Counted from the stretch's first letter, positions 1 to 8,098 are shown. The stretch is DNA of 64,000 nucleotides from Candidatus Gastranaerophilales bacterium (GCA_947588785.1 CANPZN010000001.1:1-64000), one strand, 5' to 3'. Program-made: numbers and translations. The notes: generated by a model not told the origin, from the letters alone.

Positions 1-1
1 G

Positions 2-187
2 GATATTGTAATAAAAACAGAATTATATTATGCAAAAAATAAAGAAGGAAAAACTTTAATAATAGCAAAAAGTGAAACAGGAAGAACATTAATAAAATCA
101 TTATATAATTTTTCTTTAAGTTTTGAACAGTATAAACTTGCAAAATTTTTACATGACAAAAAATCGAATAATTTTAAATTAGATTGA
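2..187 (+). CDS. C-terminal fragment of an unknown protein (5' end outside window)
   Basis: An open frame enters from the left edge (first full codon at base 2) and ends at TGA 185-187, giving 61 residues that begin DIVIKTELYYAKNKEGK and end FLHDKKSNNFKLD. It is lysine-rich and mixed alpha/beta in character, with no motif I recognise. It is treated as coding because it is open from the edge, its codon use resembles the genes that follow, and a terminator-like hairpin comes directly after it. The opposite-strand frame over the same bases is hydrophobic and lacks a ribosome-binding site, so I take it to be a shadow. No function can be assigned. Confidence 0.55.
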   Translation, partial: DIVIKTELYYAKNKEGKTLIIAKSETGRTLIKSLYNFSLSFEQYKLAKFLHDKKSNNFKLD

Positions 188-195
188 AAAACAAT

Positions 196-222
196 AAAAA
201 AGCATGTTTGCATGCCTTTTTT
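196..222 (+). terminator. Rho-independent terminator after the partial gene
   Basis: GCATG (202-206) pairs with CATGC (211-215) around a 4-base loop. The stem is flanked by an A-run and followed by C and a T-run (217-222). The position just downstream of the TGA at 187 fits termination of the incoming gene. Confidence 0.6.
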
Positions 223-231
223 GTATCAAAA

Positions 232-566
232 ATTTACACAAATAAAAAAATAGAACCTGTAGAAAACCTGTAGAAAACTTTTTAAAAAGTTGTTTATAAA
301 AAACAAAAAAAGAAGAAAACTTTTAATAAGAAAAATAATTAATCTAAAATTGAACAAAATATAAACAAAATTTGAATAGAAATCTACAAGTTTTATACAA
401 CAGCAAAAAGCAATAATAACAGATAATACAGATAGTTTTCTACAGAAAATAAAAATACTTATTACTACTTCTATATATAATTATAAATATAATAATATTT
501 ATAGTACACTAAAAAAGACCTATAAAATGTAAAATAAATACCTATATATTTTTTTTATTATATAAT
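232..566. other. Candidate replication origin / dnaN leader with DnaA-box-like 9-mers
   Basis: This non-coding stretch lies upstream of dnaN. TGTAGAAAA occurs at 258-266 and 269-277, spaced 11 bases apart, and its reverse complement TTTTCTACA lies at 436-444. These differ by one base from TTTTCCACA, a common DnaA-box form in cyanobacteria. Looser matches are ATTTACACA (232-240), TGTTTATAA (291-299) and TTTTATACA (391-399). The rest is extremely A+T-rich, as expected of an unwinding element. In cyanobacteria oriC often lies beside dnaN rather than dnaA, and dnaA here is about 25 kb away. A perfect -10 (TATAAT, 561-566) sits 33 bases before the dnaN start, without a clear -35. Confidence 0.45.
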
Positions 567-598
567 GAAAAAGTGAAGAATAATGATTGAGGATAATT

Positions 599-1711
599 AT
601 GCTTTTTACAATAGATAGAGATTCATTGTTGAATAAATTAAAAATAGTTGAAAAAGTTACGGCTCAAAAAGGAAATGTACAACCTGTTTTATCAAATGTA
701 TTATTTGCAGCAGAAAATAATACCCTTAATTTATGTGCAACAGATTTAGATATATTAGTAAAAGCAACAACAACAGCAGCTGTAAAAAAAGCAGGAAAAA
801 TAACACTACCTGCAAAAAAATTATTGGAAATAGCAGCAAAATTACCTGATAAACCAATAGAATTTTCATTAAATGAAGATACAAATATAGTAAGCATAGT
901 ATGTGGAAATTCAAAATTTGAAATAATAGGAATATCAGCTCAGGAATTTCCGAAGACAGAAGATGAAATCAAAGAAGGAACAGAAATAGAAATAGATCTT
1001 GAACCGTTGGTAAAAGCAATAAAATATACAGTATATTCAGCGGCAAATTATGAAAACAGAAATGTAATATCTGGAGTATTTTGTTTAATAAGAGATGAAA
1101 AATTGGAAATGGCTGCAACCGACGGAAATCGCCTGGCAAGGATAGTAGAAAAAATAAATAATAAAAATTCACAAAATGCAAAATTAATTTTTCCCTCAAA
1201 AACATTAAATGAATTTGTCAGAATATGTTCATATATATCAGAAGATAAAGTAAAGTTATCAGTAGATAAATCAAAAATAACATTAAGAACAATGAGTTTT
1301 TCAATAAATTCAAAATTATTAGACGGAGAATATCCGCCATATGAACAATTAATACCGAAGTCAACGGTAAATAGTGTAAAGATATCAAGAGATGATCTGA
1401 TTTTGGCATTAGAGAGAGTATCAACAATGGTAAATGAAAGAACATGTTTTGTAAAATTTATATTTAATGATAATAAATTAATGTTAAAAGCCGAGACTCC
1501 GAATTCAGGGACATCTGAAGATGTGATAGATTGTGAATATAATGGAGATGAGCTTGCAATAGCATTCAATTATAAGTATATATTGGATTCAATAAAAATA
1601 ATGGAATCAAAAAATATAGTAATAGGTTTGAATGGAAGTTTATCAGCGACATTATTTAAACCTGAAAGTGAAGAAAATTATATATGTTTAATAATGCCTA
1701 TACAAATATAA
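599..1711 (+). CDS. dnaN: DNA polymerase III beta subunit (sliding clamp)
   Basis: DnaN is the ring-shaped processivity clamp that tethers DNA polymerase III to DNA. The 370 residues match the usual length (about 365-380) with three clamp domains. The N-terminus MLFTIDRDSLLNKL, the segment ATDLDILVKATTTA and a C-terminal hydrophobic end (ENYICLIMPIQI) resembling the family's usual ...MPMRL tail support the call. ATG 599 is preferred over an in-frame TTG at 587 because TGAGGA at 588-593 is a well-spaced ribosome-binding site. It is followed at 13 and 12 bases by thrB and pgk, so the three are probably cotranscribed. The origin-like leader upstream fits a replication-origin neighbourhood. Confidence 0.95.
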   Translation: MLFTIDRDSLLNKLKIVEKVTAQKGNVQPVLSNVLFAAENNTLNLCATDLDILVKATTTAAVKKAGKITLPAKKLLEIAAKLPDKPIEFSLNEDTNIVSIVCGNSKFEIIGISAQEFPKTEDEIKEGTEIEIDLEPLVKAIKYTVYSAANYENRNVISGVFCLIRDEKLEMAATDGNRLARIVEKINNKNSQNAKLIFPSKTLNEFVRICSYISEDKVKLSVDKSKITLRTMSFSINSKLLDGEYPPYEQLIPKSTVNSVKISRDDLILALERVSTMVNERTCFVKFIFNDNKLMLKAETPNSGTSEDVIDCEYNGDELAIAFNYKYILDSIKIMESKNIVIGLNGSLSATLFKPESEENYICLIMPIQI

Positions 1712-1724
1712 TAAAAGGTTAGAT

Positions 1725-2651
1725 ATGAAAGTTAGTGTAAAAGTTCCTGCTACATCAGCAAATTTAGGGCCGGGTTTTGATTGTTTAGGACTGGCATTAC
1801 CGGTATATAATGAAATAACAGTAGAAGAAACAATAATGCCCGGAAGCGGAATTGAGATAAATGTATTAGATGAACAAGAAAATTTAAATGTATTATCAGT
1901 TCCGAAAGATGAAAATAACATAGTATATAAAGCGATACAATTGTTATATAATTTCGTTGGTCAAAATGTAAGTGATATAAAAATAACAATAAAAACAGAG
2001 ATACCGATAGCACGTGGAATGGGAAGCAGTGCATCAGTTATAGTAGGAGGTTTGCTGGCGGCGAATGAACTGTTGGGACATCCTGCAGATGAAGCAGTAT
2101 TGTTATCAATAGCTTCAGCCGTAGAAGGACATCCTGATAATGTTACTCCGGCATTGGTCGGCGGATTTTGTATATCATCATTGGAAGATGACGGAAGCGT
2201 AGTATATTCAAAAATAGAATGGCCTCAAGATTGGAAATTAACACTTTTAATACCTGATTATGAATTGGATACCAGAATAGCAAGGTCTGTTTTACCTGAA
2301 TCCGTAAGTATGCAAGACGCTTCTTTTAATATAAGAAAATGTGCAATGATGATAGATGCAATACATAAAAATGATGGTGATTTAATGAAAAAATCATTAT
2401 CGGATAAGATTCATCAACCATACAGAAAAGAATTAATAAAAGGTTTTTCTGAATTAAGTGAATTGTTAAAAAATAAAGATGATATACTAGGGTGTGTAAT
2501 ATCAGGAGCCGGGCCTACAATTTTGATAATTTCTCAAAATAAAGGGTTTGAAAAGGTAGAAAATGAGGTAAGACAAGTATTTGAAGATTTAAAAATAAAA
2601 TGTGAAATTAGAACTTATAATATAGAAAATCAAGGAGCAATAGTTTTATAA
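1725..2651 (+). CDS. thrB: Homoserine kinase
   Basis: This GHMP-family kinase phosphorylates L-homoserine with ATP to O-phosphohomoserine, the step before threonine synthase. The 308 residues show all three family motifs: the N-terminal KVPATSANLGPGFDCLGLAL, the ATP-binding PIARGMGSSASVIVGG near residue 95 (variant of PxxxGLGSSAA), and the C-terminal GCVISGAGPTILII. AAAAGG at 1713-1718 serves ATG 1725. It lies between dnaN and pgk with short gaps, so it is probably in the same operon. No hom or thrC is adjacent, so the threonine pathway is dispersed. Cytoplasmic. Confidence 0.95.
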   Translation: MKVSVKVPATSANLGPGFDCLGLALPVYNEITVEETIMPGSGIEINVLDEQENLNVLSVPKDENNIVYKAIQLLYNFVGQNVSDIKITIKTEIPIARGMGSSASVIVGGLLAANELLGHPADEAVLLSIASAVEGHPDNVTPALVGGFCISSLEDDGSVVYSKIEWPQDWKLTLLIPDYELDTRIARSVLPESVSMQDASFNIRKCAMMIDAIHKNDGDLMKKSLSDKIHQPYRKELIKGFSELSELLKNKDDILGCVISGAGPTILIISQNKGFEKVENEVRQVFEDLKIKCEIRTYNIENQGAIVL

Positions 2652-2663
2652 AAGGAGAAAAAA

Positions 2664-3860
2664 ATGAAAAAATCTATAATGGATTTGGAAAATATCAAAG
2701 GAAAAAAAGCTCTTGTAAGAGTAGATATAAATGTTCCGTTAGATGAAAATAAAAATGTATCTGATGATACAAGAATACAGGCAATTATACCTACAATAAA
2801 GTATTTAAAAGAAAAAGGTGCAAAAATAATATTAATGGCACATTTGGGAAGACCAAAAGGTGAGAAAAACCCTGAATTTACATTATTACCGGTAGCAAAA
2901 TATATGTCTAAATTATTTGGTGAAGAAGTAGTATTTATACCGGATTTGGAATCAGCTGAAAAAATGGTATCGGAATTAAAAGACGGTCAGATAGCATTGA
3001 TGGAAAATATAAGATATTATAAAGCGGAAGAAGCAAAAGATGATGATATGACATTTGCAAATCAACTTGCGAAATTAGGTGATTTTTATGTAAATGATGC
3101 ATTTGGTGCAGCACACAGAAATCATACATCTACGGCAAAACTGGCAAAAGTATTAAAACCTGCAGTATCAGGGTTATTAATGGAAAAAGAAATAAGATGT
3201 TTATCACAAGCACTTGAAAATCCGACAAGACCGTTTACGGCTGTAGTAGGCGGTGCTAAAGTATCATCAAAAATTGGTGTTTTGGAAAATCTTATAGATA
3301 AAGTTGATAACTTAATAATTGGCGGAGGAATGGCTTATACTTTCGTAAAAGCAAACGGAGGAAAAATAGGTAATTCTATATGTGAGGATGACCAATTGGA
3401 AACAGCAAAAGCAATTGAGAAAAAAGCTGCTGAAAAAGGTGTTAAACTTATTATGGCAACAGATGTGCTTGTAACTAATGATTTTTCAGGAAATGGTGAA
3501 AATAAATTTGTAAAAATTAATGAAATACCTGACGGATTTGAAGGTGTAGATGCAGGTTTAGAGTCAAGAAAAGCATTTCAGAATGTATTAAAATCATCAA
3601 AAACAATTTTAATGAATGGCCCTGTTGGTGCTTTTGAAAATCCGAAATTTGCCGAAGGAACAAAGGCTGTACTTCAAGCAATAGTTGAGGCTACAAAAAA
3701 TGGTGCTGTTTCTGTAATTGGCGGCGGTGATTCTGTTAGTGCAGCTAAAAAATATTTCAAAGCTGAAGATTTCACACATGTATCAACAGGCGGCGGTGCT
3801 TCATTAGAATTTATTGAAGGTAAAGTTTTACCTGGTGTTGCTGCTTTGGATGATAAATAA
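2664..3860 (+). CDS. pgk: Phosphoglycerate kinase
   Basis: Pgk transfers phosphate from 1,3-bisphosphoglycerate to ADP in glycolysis (reverse in gluconeogenesis). The 398-residue length is typical. Visible family segments are VDINVPLDENKNVSDDTRI (substrate-binding N-domain), LMAHLGRPKG, MENIRYYKAEEAKDD, the nucleotide-binding C-domain motif GGGDSVSAAKK, and the glycine-rich end HVSTGGGASLEFIEGK. The start has a strong AAAAGGAG site. It is the last gene of the dnaN-thrB-pgk run and is followed by a strong terminator. No gapA is adjacent. Confidence 0.97.
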   Translation: MKKSIMDLENIKGKKALVRVDINVPLDENKNVSDDTRIQAIIPTIKYLKEKGAKIILMAHLGRPKGEKNPEFTLLPVAKYMSKLFGEEVVFIPDLESAEKMVSELKDGQIALMENIRYYKAEEAKDDDMTFANQLAKLGDFYVNDAFGAAHRNHTSTAKLAKVLKPAVSGLLMEKEIRCLSQALENPTRPFTAVVGGAKVSSKIGVLENLIDKVDNLIIGGGMAYTFVKANGGKIGNSICEDDQLETAKAIEKKAAEKGVKLIMATDVLVTNDFSGNGENKFVKINEIPDGFEGVDAGLESRKAFQNVLKSSKTILMNGPVGAFENPKFAEGTKAVLQAIVEATKNGAVSVIGGGDSVSAAKKYFKAEDFTHVSTGGGASLEFIEGKVLPGVAALDDK

Positions 3861-3880
3861 TAAGTTAATCAAATGAATAT

Positions 3881-3916
3881 AAAAAGTCAGAAATAAATAT
3901 AATTTCTGACTTTTTT
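3881..3916 (+). terminator. Bidirectional Rho-independent terminator between convergent genes
   Basis: A perfect 14-bp stem, AAAAAGTCAGAAAT (3881-3894) with ATTTCTGACTTTTT, closes a 7-base loop. The stem ends in a T-run on the plus strand and in the complementary A-run on the other side, so it can serve pgk and the convergent glycosyltransferase gene. Confidence 0.85.
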
Positions 3917-3927
3917 ATTTAATTTCA

Positions 3928-3990
3928 TTAATCCAATTTTAAACCGACTCTGCCGACTCGCTTTCGCTTGATTTTACCCTATAGAAAATT
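3928..3990 (-). repeat. Dispersed intergenic repeat, short copy (minus orientation)
   Basis: Read on the minus strand it contains TAGGGTAAAATCAAGCGAAAGCGAG and then GGTTTAAAATTGGATTAAT (quoted in two parts). The first part resembles the block GTAGGGTGGAGTCGAGCGAA of the 45.3-kb array. The second resembles that array's end, GCGGTTAAAATTGGATCAAA. It ends right at the stop codon of the glycosyltransferase gene. Confidence 0.6.
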
Positions 3991-4896
3991 TTAATGTTTA
4001 TTTTTAAACGAACGCATAAATTTTTGAGCAATTATTTTAAATAAATATTTTTTATAAACTTTTTTCTTATTTTTTATTAAATTATTTTTAAGTATTTGAA
4101 AATATTCGTGATATTTATAATTAAATAATTTATCTGCATAATCTGATCCTTCAATATGATTTTTTAATTGTTCATCAGCAGGCATGCTTGACCATAAAGA
4201 AGTATTATGTATCCTATAAACACTTAAAGGAGTAAAAATATATCCGATATTTCCAAATTCACTACAGGCAATATTAAATAACCAATCTGCCATAGATCTG
4301 TCATTTAAAATAACATCAGAAATTTTATTTACTGATTCTGTTCTGTAAAAACAACAAGAAAAATTTTTTATATGATTAAAAATTATAATATCAGATGTTG
4401 TAATAAATTGGTCATTAAATTGCTGAAATCCCCCCCCCGAGGCTGTTTCAGGCTTTAATGACGGTTTATAAGAAATTTGCGGAGTATAAAATACATAACT
4501 TTTTTTTTGTTGTTTATAATTAATAATGTTATGAAAACACATACTATAATCGGGATGATTTTCCATTAAATTATATTGCTTAAATAATTTGTAATCGTCT
4601 ATCCAGAAATCATCACCTTCACAAACAGCAAAATACTTTGTTTTTACTTCTTTTATTGCTCTTTTGAAGTTAAAATTTAATCCTAAATTTACATCAGAAG
4701 TTAAAACTTTGATATTTTTATATTTATTTGCATATTGATTTATTATATTTAAATTTTTATCATTAGAACAATCATCAGCTACTATTATTTCAGTATCAAT
4801 TAATTTTTGATCTAAAATGCTTTCCAGACACTCGGCAATATATTTTTCATGATTATAAGTTGTAACAATTACGGATGTTTTTTCAAAGTTATACAT
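3991..4896 (-). CDS. Family 2 glycosyltransferase with a 9-G homopolymer
   Basis: A GT-A fold glycosyltransferase of 301 residues, probably adding a sugar to a surface glycan. The N-terminal half carries SVIVTTYNHEKYIAECLESI, EIIVADDCSND and the acidic metal/nucleotide-sugar motif FAVCEGDDFW near residue 95. No membrane anchor is evident; the C-terminus is lysine-rich. The start codon directly follows the stop of the YkgJ-type gene (TAAATG), so translation is probably coupled. A run of nine G (coding strand; plus positions 4430-4438) encodes Ser-Gly-Gly-Gly near residue 154 and is in frame here. Acceptor and sugar are unknown. Confidence 0.85.
   Translation of the reverse strand: MYNFEKTSVIVTTYNHEKYIAECLESILDQKLIDTEIIVADDCSNDKNLNIINQYANKYKNIKVLTSDVNLGLNFNFKRAIKEVKTKYFAVCEGDDFWIDDYKLFKQYNLMENHPDYSMCFHNIINYKQQKKSYVFYTPQISYKPSLKPETASGGGFQQFNDQFITTSDIIIFNHIKNFSCCFYRTESVNKISDVILNDRSMADWLFNIACSEFGNIGYIFTPLSVYRIHNTSLWSSMPADEQLKNHIEGSDYADKLFNYKYHEYFQILKNNLIKNKKKVYKKYLFKIIAQKFMRSFKNKH
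4430..4438. repeat. Homopolymer C9/G9 inside a glycosyltransferase gene
   Basis: Nine consecutive C on the plus strand (G on the coding strand). In such an AT-rich sequence a nine-base G/C homopolymer is exceptional; no other run this long was noticed in the window. Gain or loss of one base would shift the frame about halfway through the gene. Confidence 0.95.
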
Positions 4897-5478
4897 TTAA
4901 ATTCCTCTTTTTAATAAAAATTCAATTAATTTACCCGTGTGACCGAAATCCAAATTTAATTTTTTTGCCAAAGGCAGATTCATCATAGTTTCATTGCTTA
5001 ATTTAAAGAATTTTGGAGGTACACTAAAATTATACTTAAGCAGTAAATCATAAGAAAGATGTTTTTTTTCTTTATCATAAATCTTGCTATAATTAAGACC
5101 TTCAGCAGAACAAAAAGGAAATGAAGGATTACCTTGGGCATCTTCCGTTAATATTCCAAAACTTCTGCAGACAAATGGTCTGTGAGAGTATATACTGCAT
5201 TTATTATCAAATAAAAACGGACAAACATACGATTCAAAATTATCAGAATTTTTTATATTTTTAACACGATTTTTGATTTCCTGCTTTTTATCCTGATCAA
5301 GTTGATCATAAGCGATCATTAAATAATCTGCTTCAAGATCGGAAACAGGATAGTTTCCTTTAGTGCAACATAAAGAACAACCTTCTTTACAAAAAATATA
5401 TTCTTTCTGATAATCAAAAATTTTTTTTAAATCACTGTTAATAACTTCCAGAAATTTCTCATAATTTTCAATAGTCAT
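4897..5478 (-). CDS. YkgJ-family cysteine-cluster protein
   Basis: A 193-residue soluble protein with the Cys pattern of the YkgJ / zinc- or iron-chelating family. It shows CKEGCSLCC near residues 29-37, then CPFLFDNKCSIYSHRPFVCRSFG near 91-113 (quoted motif CPFL...C.IY..RP..CR.FG), and a further Cys in FCSAEG. The family is presumed to bind a metal or Fe-S cluster; its biochemical role is not established. It sits between larC (67 bases upstream) and the glycosyltransferase (0 bases downstream) on the minus strand and probably shares their transcript. The link to nickel-cofactor genes could be functional but is only positional. Confidence 0.85.
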   Translation of the reverse strand: MTIENYEKFLEVINSDLKKIFDYQKEYIFCKEGCSLCCTKGNYPVSDLEADYLMIAYDQLDQDKKQEIKNRVKNIKNSDNFESYVCPFLFDNKCSIYSHRPFVCRSFGILTEDAQGNPSFPFCSAEGLNYSKIYDKEKKHLSYDLLLKYNFSVPPKFFKLSNETMMNLPLAKKLNLDFGHTGKLIEFLLKRGI

Positions 5479-5545
5479 TGTTTTATCCTAAATTTTATAT
5501 AATCCGAATTTTTTGATAATAATAACTTAAAAGTTAAATATCTAT

Positions 5546-6280
5546 TTATTCTGGTGATATAATTATAACTCTTAAAACAGGATTTTTATATTTTCTTTTT
5601 CCTGCCCCATAAGCTGTTTTTTTAATAATAAATTCGACAGGCAATTTTTCGCCGGAAAATAAAGCAGCAACAATGGCAGCTCCGGTAGGAGTTATCATTT
5701 CACCTTGATTTTCCGTAATTCTAATTGGAATTTTGTATTTAGAAGTTATTTCACAAACAGCAGGTACGGGAATATTTAAAGTTCCATGTTGACATTCAAT
5801 AGTTCCTTGTCCTTCCGTTAATGCAGAGAAATAAACTTTTTTAGGATTTAAGTCATCATATAAAACAGAGAAACTAATGATATCTATAATTGAATCAATA
5901 GCTCCTACTTCATGAAAATGTACATCATTGATATCTTTAGCGTGAACTTTAGCTTCAGCTTCCGCTACTATAGTAAAAATTTTTATTGCAAGTTTTTTTG
6001 CATTTTCCGTAATATCAGCAGAATTAATTATTTTTATAATATCATTTAAATTTCTATGATGATGATGTTCTTTATGGTGATTTTCATTTAAAATTACATT
6101 AAAATCAGTTGCTTGTATTGAATTTATATAGACTTTAGAGATCTTATAAGAAAATTCATTATTGAGATTTAAAGAATTAAGAGCATTATCAAGTTTTTTA
6201 ATATCAGCCCCTGCATCTAATAAAGCTGCAACTGCCATATCACCGGAAATTCCCGAATTACATTCAAAATACATGTTCAT
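5546..6280 (-). CDS. larC: Nickel-pincer cofactor biosynthesis protein LarC, N-terminal domain only
   Basis: LarC inserts nickel into the pyridinium-dithiocarboxylate nucleotide cofactor using CTP. The N-terminus MNMYFECNSGISGDMAVAALLDAGAD, the His-rich stretch NENHHKEHHHHRN near residues 64-76, DVHFHEVGAIDSIIDI near 120-135 and AAYGAGKRKYKNP near the end are characteristic. Only 244 residues are present, against about 400 in full-length LarC; the protein stops where LarC1 ends in Lactiplantibacillus plantarum. There, LarC2 is reached by a programmed frameshift. Here the next gene downstream is the unrelated YkgJ-type protein, so no LarC2 is visible. It follows larB with one intervening base. 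Confidence 0.85.
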   Translation of the reverse strand: MNMYFECNSGISGDMAVAALLDAGADIKKLDNALNSLNLNNEFSYKISKVYINSIQATDFNVILNENHHKEHHHHRNLNDIIKIINSADITENAKKLAIKIFTIVAEAEAKVHAKDINDVHFHEVGAIDSIIDIISFSVLYDDLNPKKVYFSALTEGQGTIECQHGTLNIPVPAVCEITSKYKIPIRITENQGEMITPTGAAIVAALFSGEKLPVEFIIKKTAYGAGKRKYKNPVLRVIIISPE

Positions 6281-6281
6281 A

Positions 6282-6959
6282 TTAAAGTCCTACTATTTTT
6301 CTATTTATTTGATTAGCACTATAACCTGCATTAAAACCATTATCAATATTAACAACAGTCATTCCCTCAGCACAAGAATTTAACATTGTAAGAAGAGCAC
6401 TAAGACCGTTAAAAGAAGCACCGTAACCAATAGAAGTAGGAACTGCAATAACAGGAATATCAACTAAACCTGTAATAATAGAACCTAAAGCACCTTCCAT
6501 ACCAGCAACAGCAATAATTACATTAGCTTTTTTTATATCATCAATTTTATCAAATAATCTGTGAATACCTGAAACACCAACATCATAATATTTAACAACA
6601 TTACTTCCGAAAAATTCAGCAGTTTCACAAGCTTCTTCAGCAACCGGAATATCACCTGTTCCGCCCGTACAAACAGCTATTTCGCCTTTTTTTTCAACAG
6701 GAGTATTAATTAAAGTGAGAACCTTACCTTTTTCATTGTAATTGATATTTTTAAAATGTTTTTTTAATTCTAAAAATTGTTCATTATTAGCTCTTGTGCC
6801 GATAACATTAGTTTTATTTTCCTGAAAAGCAGAGAAAATTTTAATTAACTGATCGTTAGTTTTACATTCGCAAAAAACGGCTTCGGAATAACCTCTTCTA
6901 TGGGTTCGTTCAAAGTCTAATTTAGCAAAATTTAAATCTTTATATTTAATATTTTTCAT
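6282..6959 (-). CDS. larB: Nickel-pincer cofactor biosynthesis protein LarB
   Basis: LarB carboxylates and hydrolyses nicotinic acid adenine dinucleotide to pyridinium-3,5-biscarboxylate mononucleotide, the first step of nickel-pincer cofactor synthesis. The 225-residue protein has the PurE-like C-terminal domain: AVCTGGTGDIPVAEEA, VSGIHRLFDKIDDI, VIIAVAGMEGALGSIITGLV and VIAVPTSIGYGASFNGLSAL. Length matches the family (about 220-250). It lies 12 bases after an uncharacterised gene and just before larC. No larE (sulfur transferase) or larA (lactate racemase) is in the window. Confidence 0.92.
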   Translation of the reverse strand: MKNIKYKDLNFAKLDFERTHRRGYSEAVFCECKTNDQLIKIFSAFQENKTNVIGTRANNEQFLELKKHFKNINYNEKGKVLTLINTPVEKKGEIAVCTGGTGDIPVAEEACETAEFFGSNVVKYYDVGVSGIHRLFDKIDDIKKANVIIAVAGMEGALGSIITGLVDIPVIAVPTSIGYGASFNGLSALLTMLNSCAEGMTVVNIDNGFNAGYSANQINRKIVGL

Positions 6960-6971
6960 ATTTTTTACTAT

Positions 6972-8021
6972 CTAACAAACTATAATATTTTTTTTATTTT
7001 CCTTTTCAAAATTGGTTTTAGTAGAGATTCTATTTAAAATACCTACGGCAGAAGCAATAGCGAAAGTATTAATAAAAAATGCAGATCCGTAAGCAAAATT
7101 TTTACTTTTTAAATATTGATTTTTTATTACATCAGGCATTTTAAGTATTTCATTGTATGACTTAATTATACCATTTTCAATAATTTTTGTATTGAATAAT
7201 TTATCGGATAAATTATAAATAGGTTTTTCAATTAATTTTTCACCAAAAAATAATAAAGGAACAGTAATAGCAAAACGGCGTGCATTTTCTTGTTTTTCAT
7301 ATTTATCACGAGAGGCTTTAAAATAACTGAAAATACTTACTGGATAAATTAAAGCTCCGTAATGAGAAAGTTTTAAATCATTTGATTTTGAAAATTCAAA
7401 ATTTTTTACAATACCTGAAATTAAAGGCTGAGTAAATTTATAAATTTTGTTATTTTTAGCTGTTTTTAAAAGTGCAGAAGATAAAGTGAGTAAAATAGCA
7501 CTTGAAAGAACTGTTTTAGCAGAGGTTTTTTTAATGTTTTCTTTAGCATTTTTTTTTGCATTATCATTTTTGCTGTTGTTTAGACCAACAACAGAGGTAA
7601 ATTTTTCTTTACCGCAATTTAATTGAGTTAAAATATTTCTAACCGGAGCTATTGCAAAAACTATTGGAAGAATAATACTGAAAGTAGAAGTTATTTGTCC
7701 GAACTTAGCCAGTTTTATATTTTTAATATTATGATCCGGCAAATTTTTAATATTTTTAACAGACTCAGTCATTAAATTTTTATTAATATTGTACTTTTTA
7801 GAAAATATATCAGAAGTTAATTTAGCTAAAATAGGAGCGGAGAAATAGAAAATTGAAGATTCAGCGAGTTCTGAGAAACTGATTTCTTTTGCTTCATTTT
7901 TGCTTCTGGACAGAGCTAATTTAGCAGCAAGACAACCAGCGGTATCTCTAAAAAACATACCTAATGAAGAACTGTTTTCCATTCCTTTGAATAGAGATGA
8001 AATAAATGATATATTAGTCAT
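6972..8021 (-). CDS. Uncharacterised protein with several hydrophobic segments
   Basis: I do not recognise this 349-residue protein. It has perhaps four or five hydrophobic stretches: around ITSTFSIILPIVFAIAPV (near 112-130), TVLSSAILLTLSSALLK (near 170), YGALIYPVSIFSYF (near 222), FAITVPLLFFGEKL (near 250) and AFFINTFAIASAVGIL (near 315-330). Lysine-rich linkers separate them. This suggests a membrane or membrane-associated protein without a signal peptide. It heads the minus-strand run that continues through larB, larC, YkgJ and the glycosyltransferase. The intergenic space to the divergent gene at 8099 is only 77 bases. Function unknown; a nickel or cofactor link is only positional. Confidence 0.75.
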   Translation of the reverse strand: MTNISFISSLFKGMENSSSLGMFFRDTAGCLAAKLALSRSKNEAKEISFSELAESSIFYFSAPILAKLTSDIFSKKYNINKNLMTESVKNIKNLPDHNIKNIKLAKFGQITSTFSIILPIVFAIAPVRNILTQLNCGKEKFTSVVGLNNSKNDNAKKNAKENIKKTSAKTVLSSAILLTLSSALLKTAKNNKIYKFTQPLISGIVKNFEFSKSNDLKLSHYGALIYPVSIFSYFKASRDKYEKQENARRFAITVPLLFFGEKLIEKPIYNLSDKLFNTKIIENGIIKSYNEILKMPDVIKNQYLKSKNFAYGSAFFINTFAIASAVGILNRISTKTNFEKENKKNIIVC

Positions 8022-8051
8022 AATTAAATATTACAAAATGAGAGCTGCTCT

Positions 8052-8080
8052 ATGTCAAGTTTGAATTTTTATTTTATAAT
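8052..8080 (+). promoter_or_regulatory. Possible sigma-70 promoter for the plus-strand glycosyltransferase
   Basis: ATGTCA (8052-8057, weak -35) and TATAAT (8075-8080, perfect -10) are 17 bases apart, and the ATG is 18 bases after the -10. Only the -10 is convincing. Confidence 0.4.
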
Positions 8081-8098
8081 AATTAAATGAGGTGAAGT

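Noticed and set aside
188-598. tRNA or other stable RNA in the gap before dnaN
   Set aside because: No cloverleaf, no GGTTCGA-type T-loop and no G+C-rich stems were seen; the region is nearly pure A/T apart from the DnaA-like boxes.
1048-1569. 173-residue minus-strand frame inside dnaN
   Set aside because: It is antisense to a clearly recognised dnaN, has no ribosome-binding site, and its composition reflects the AT-rich complement.
4430-4438. Frameshift pseudogene at the C9 tract
   Set aside because: With nine bases the frame is open through all 301 residues and conserved glycosyltransferase motifs lie before it; the gene is intact as given.
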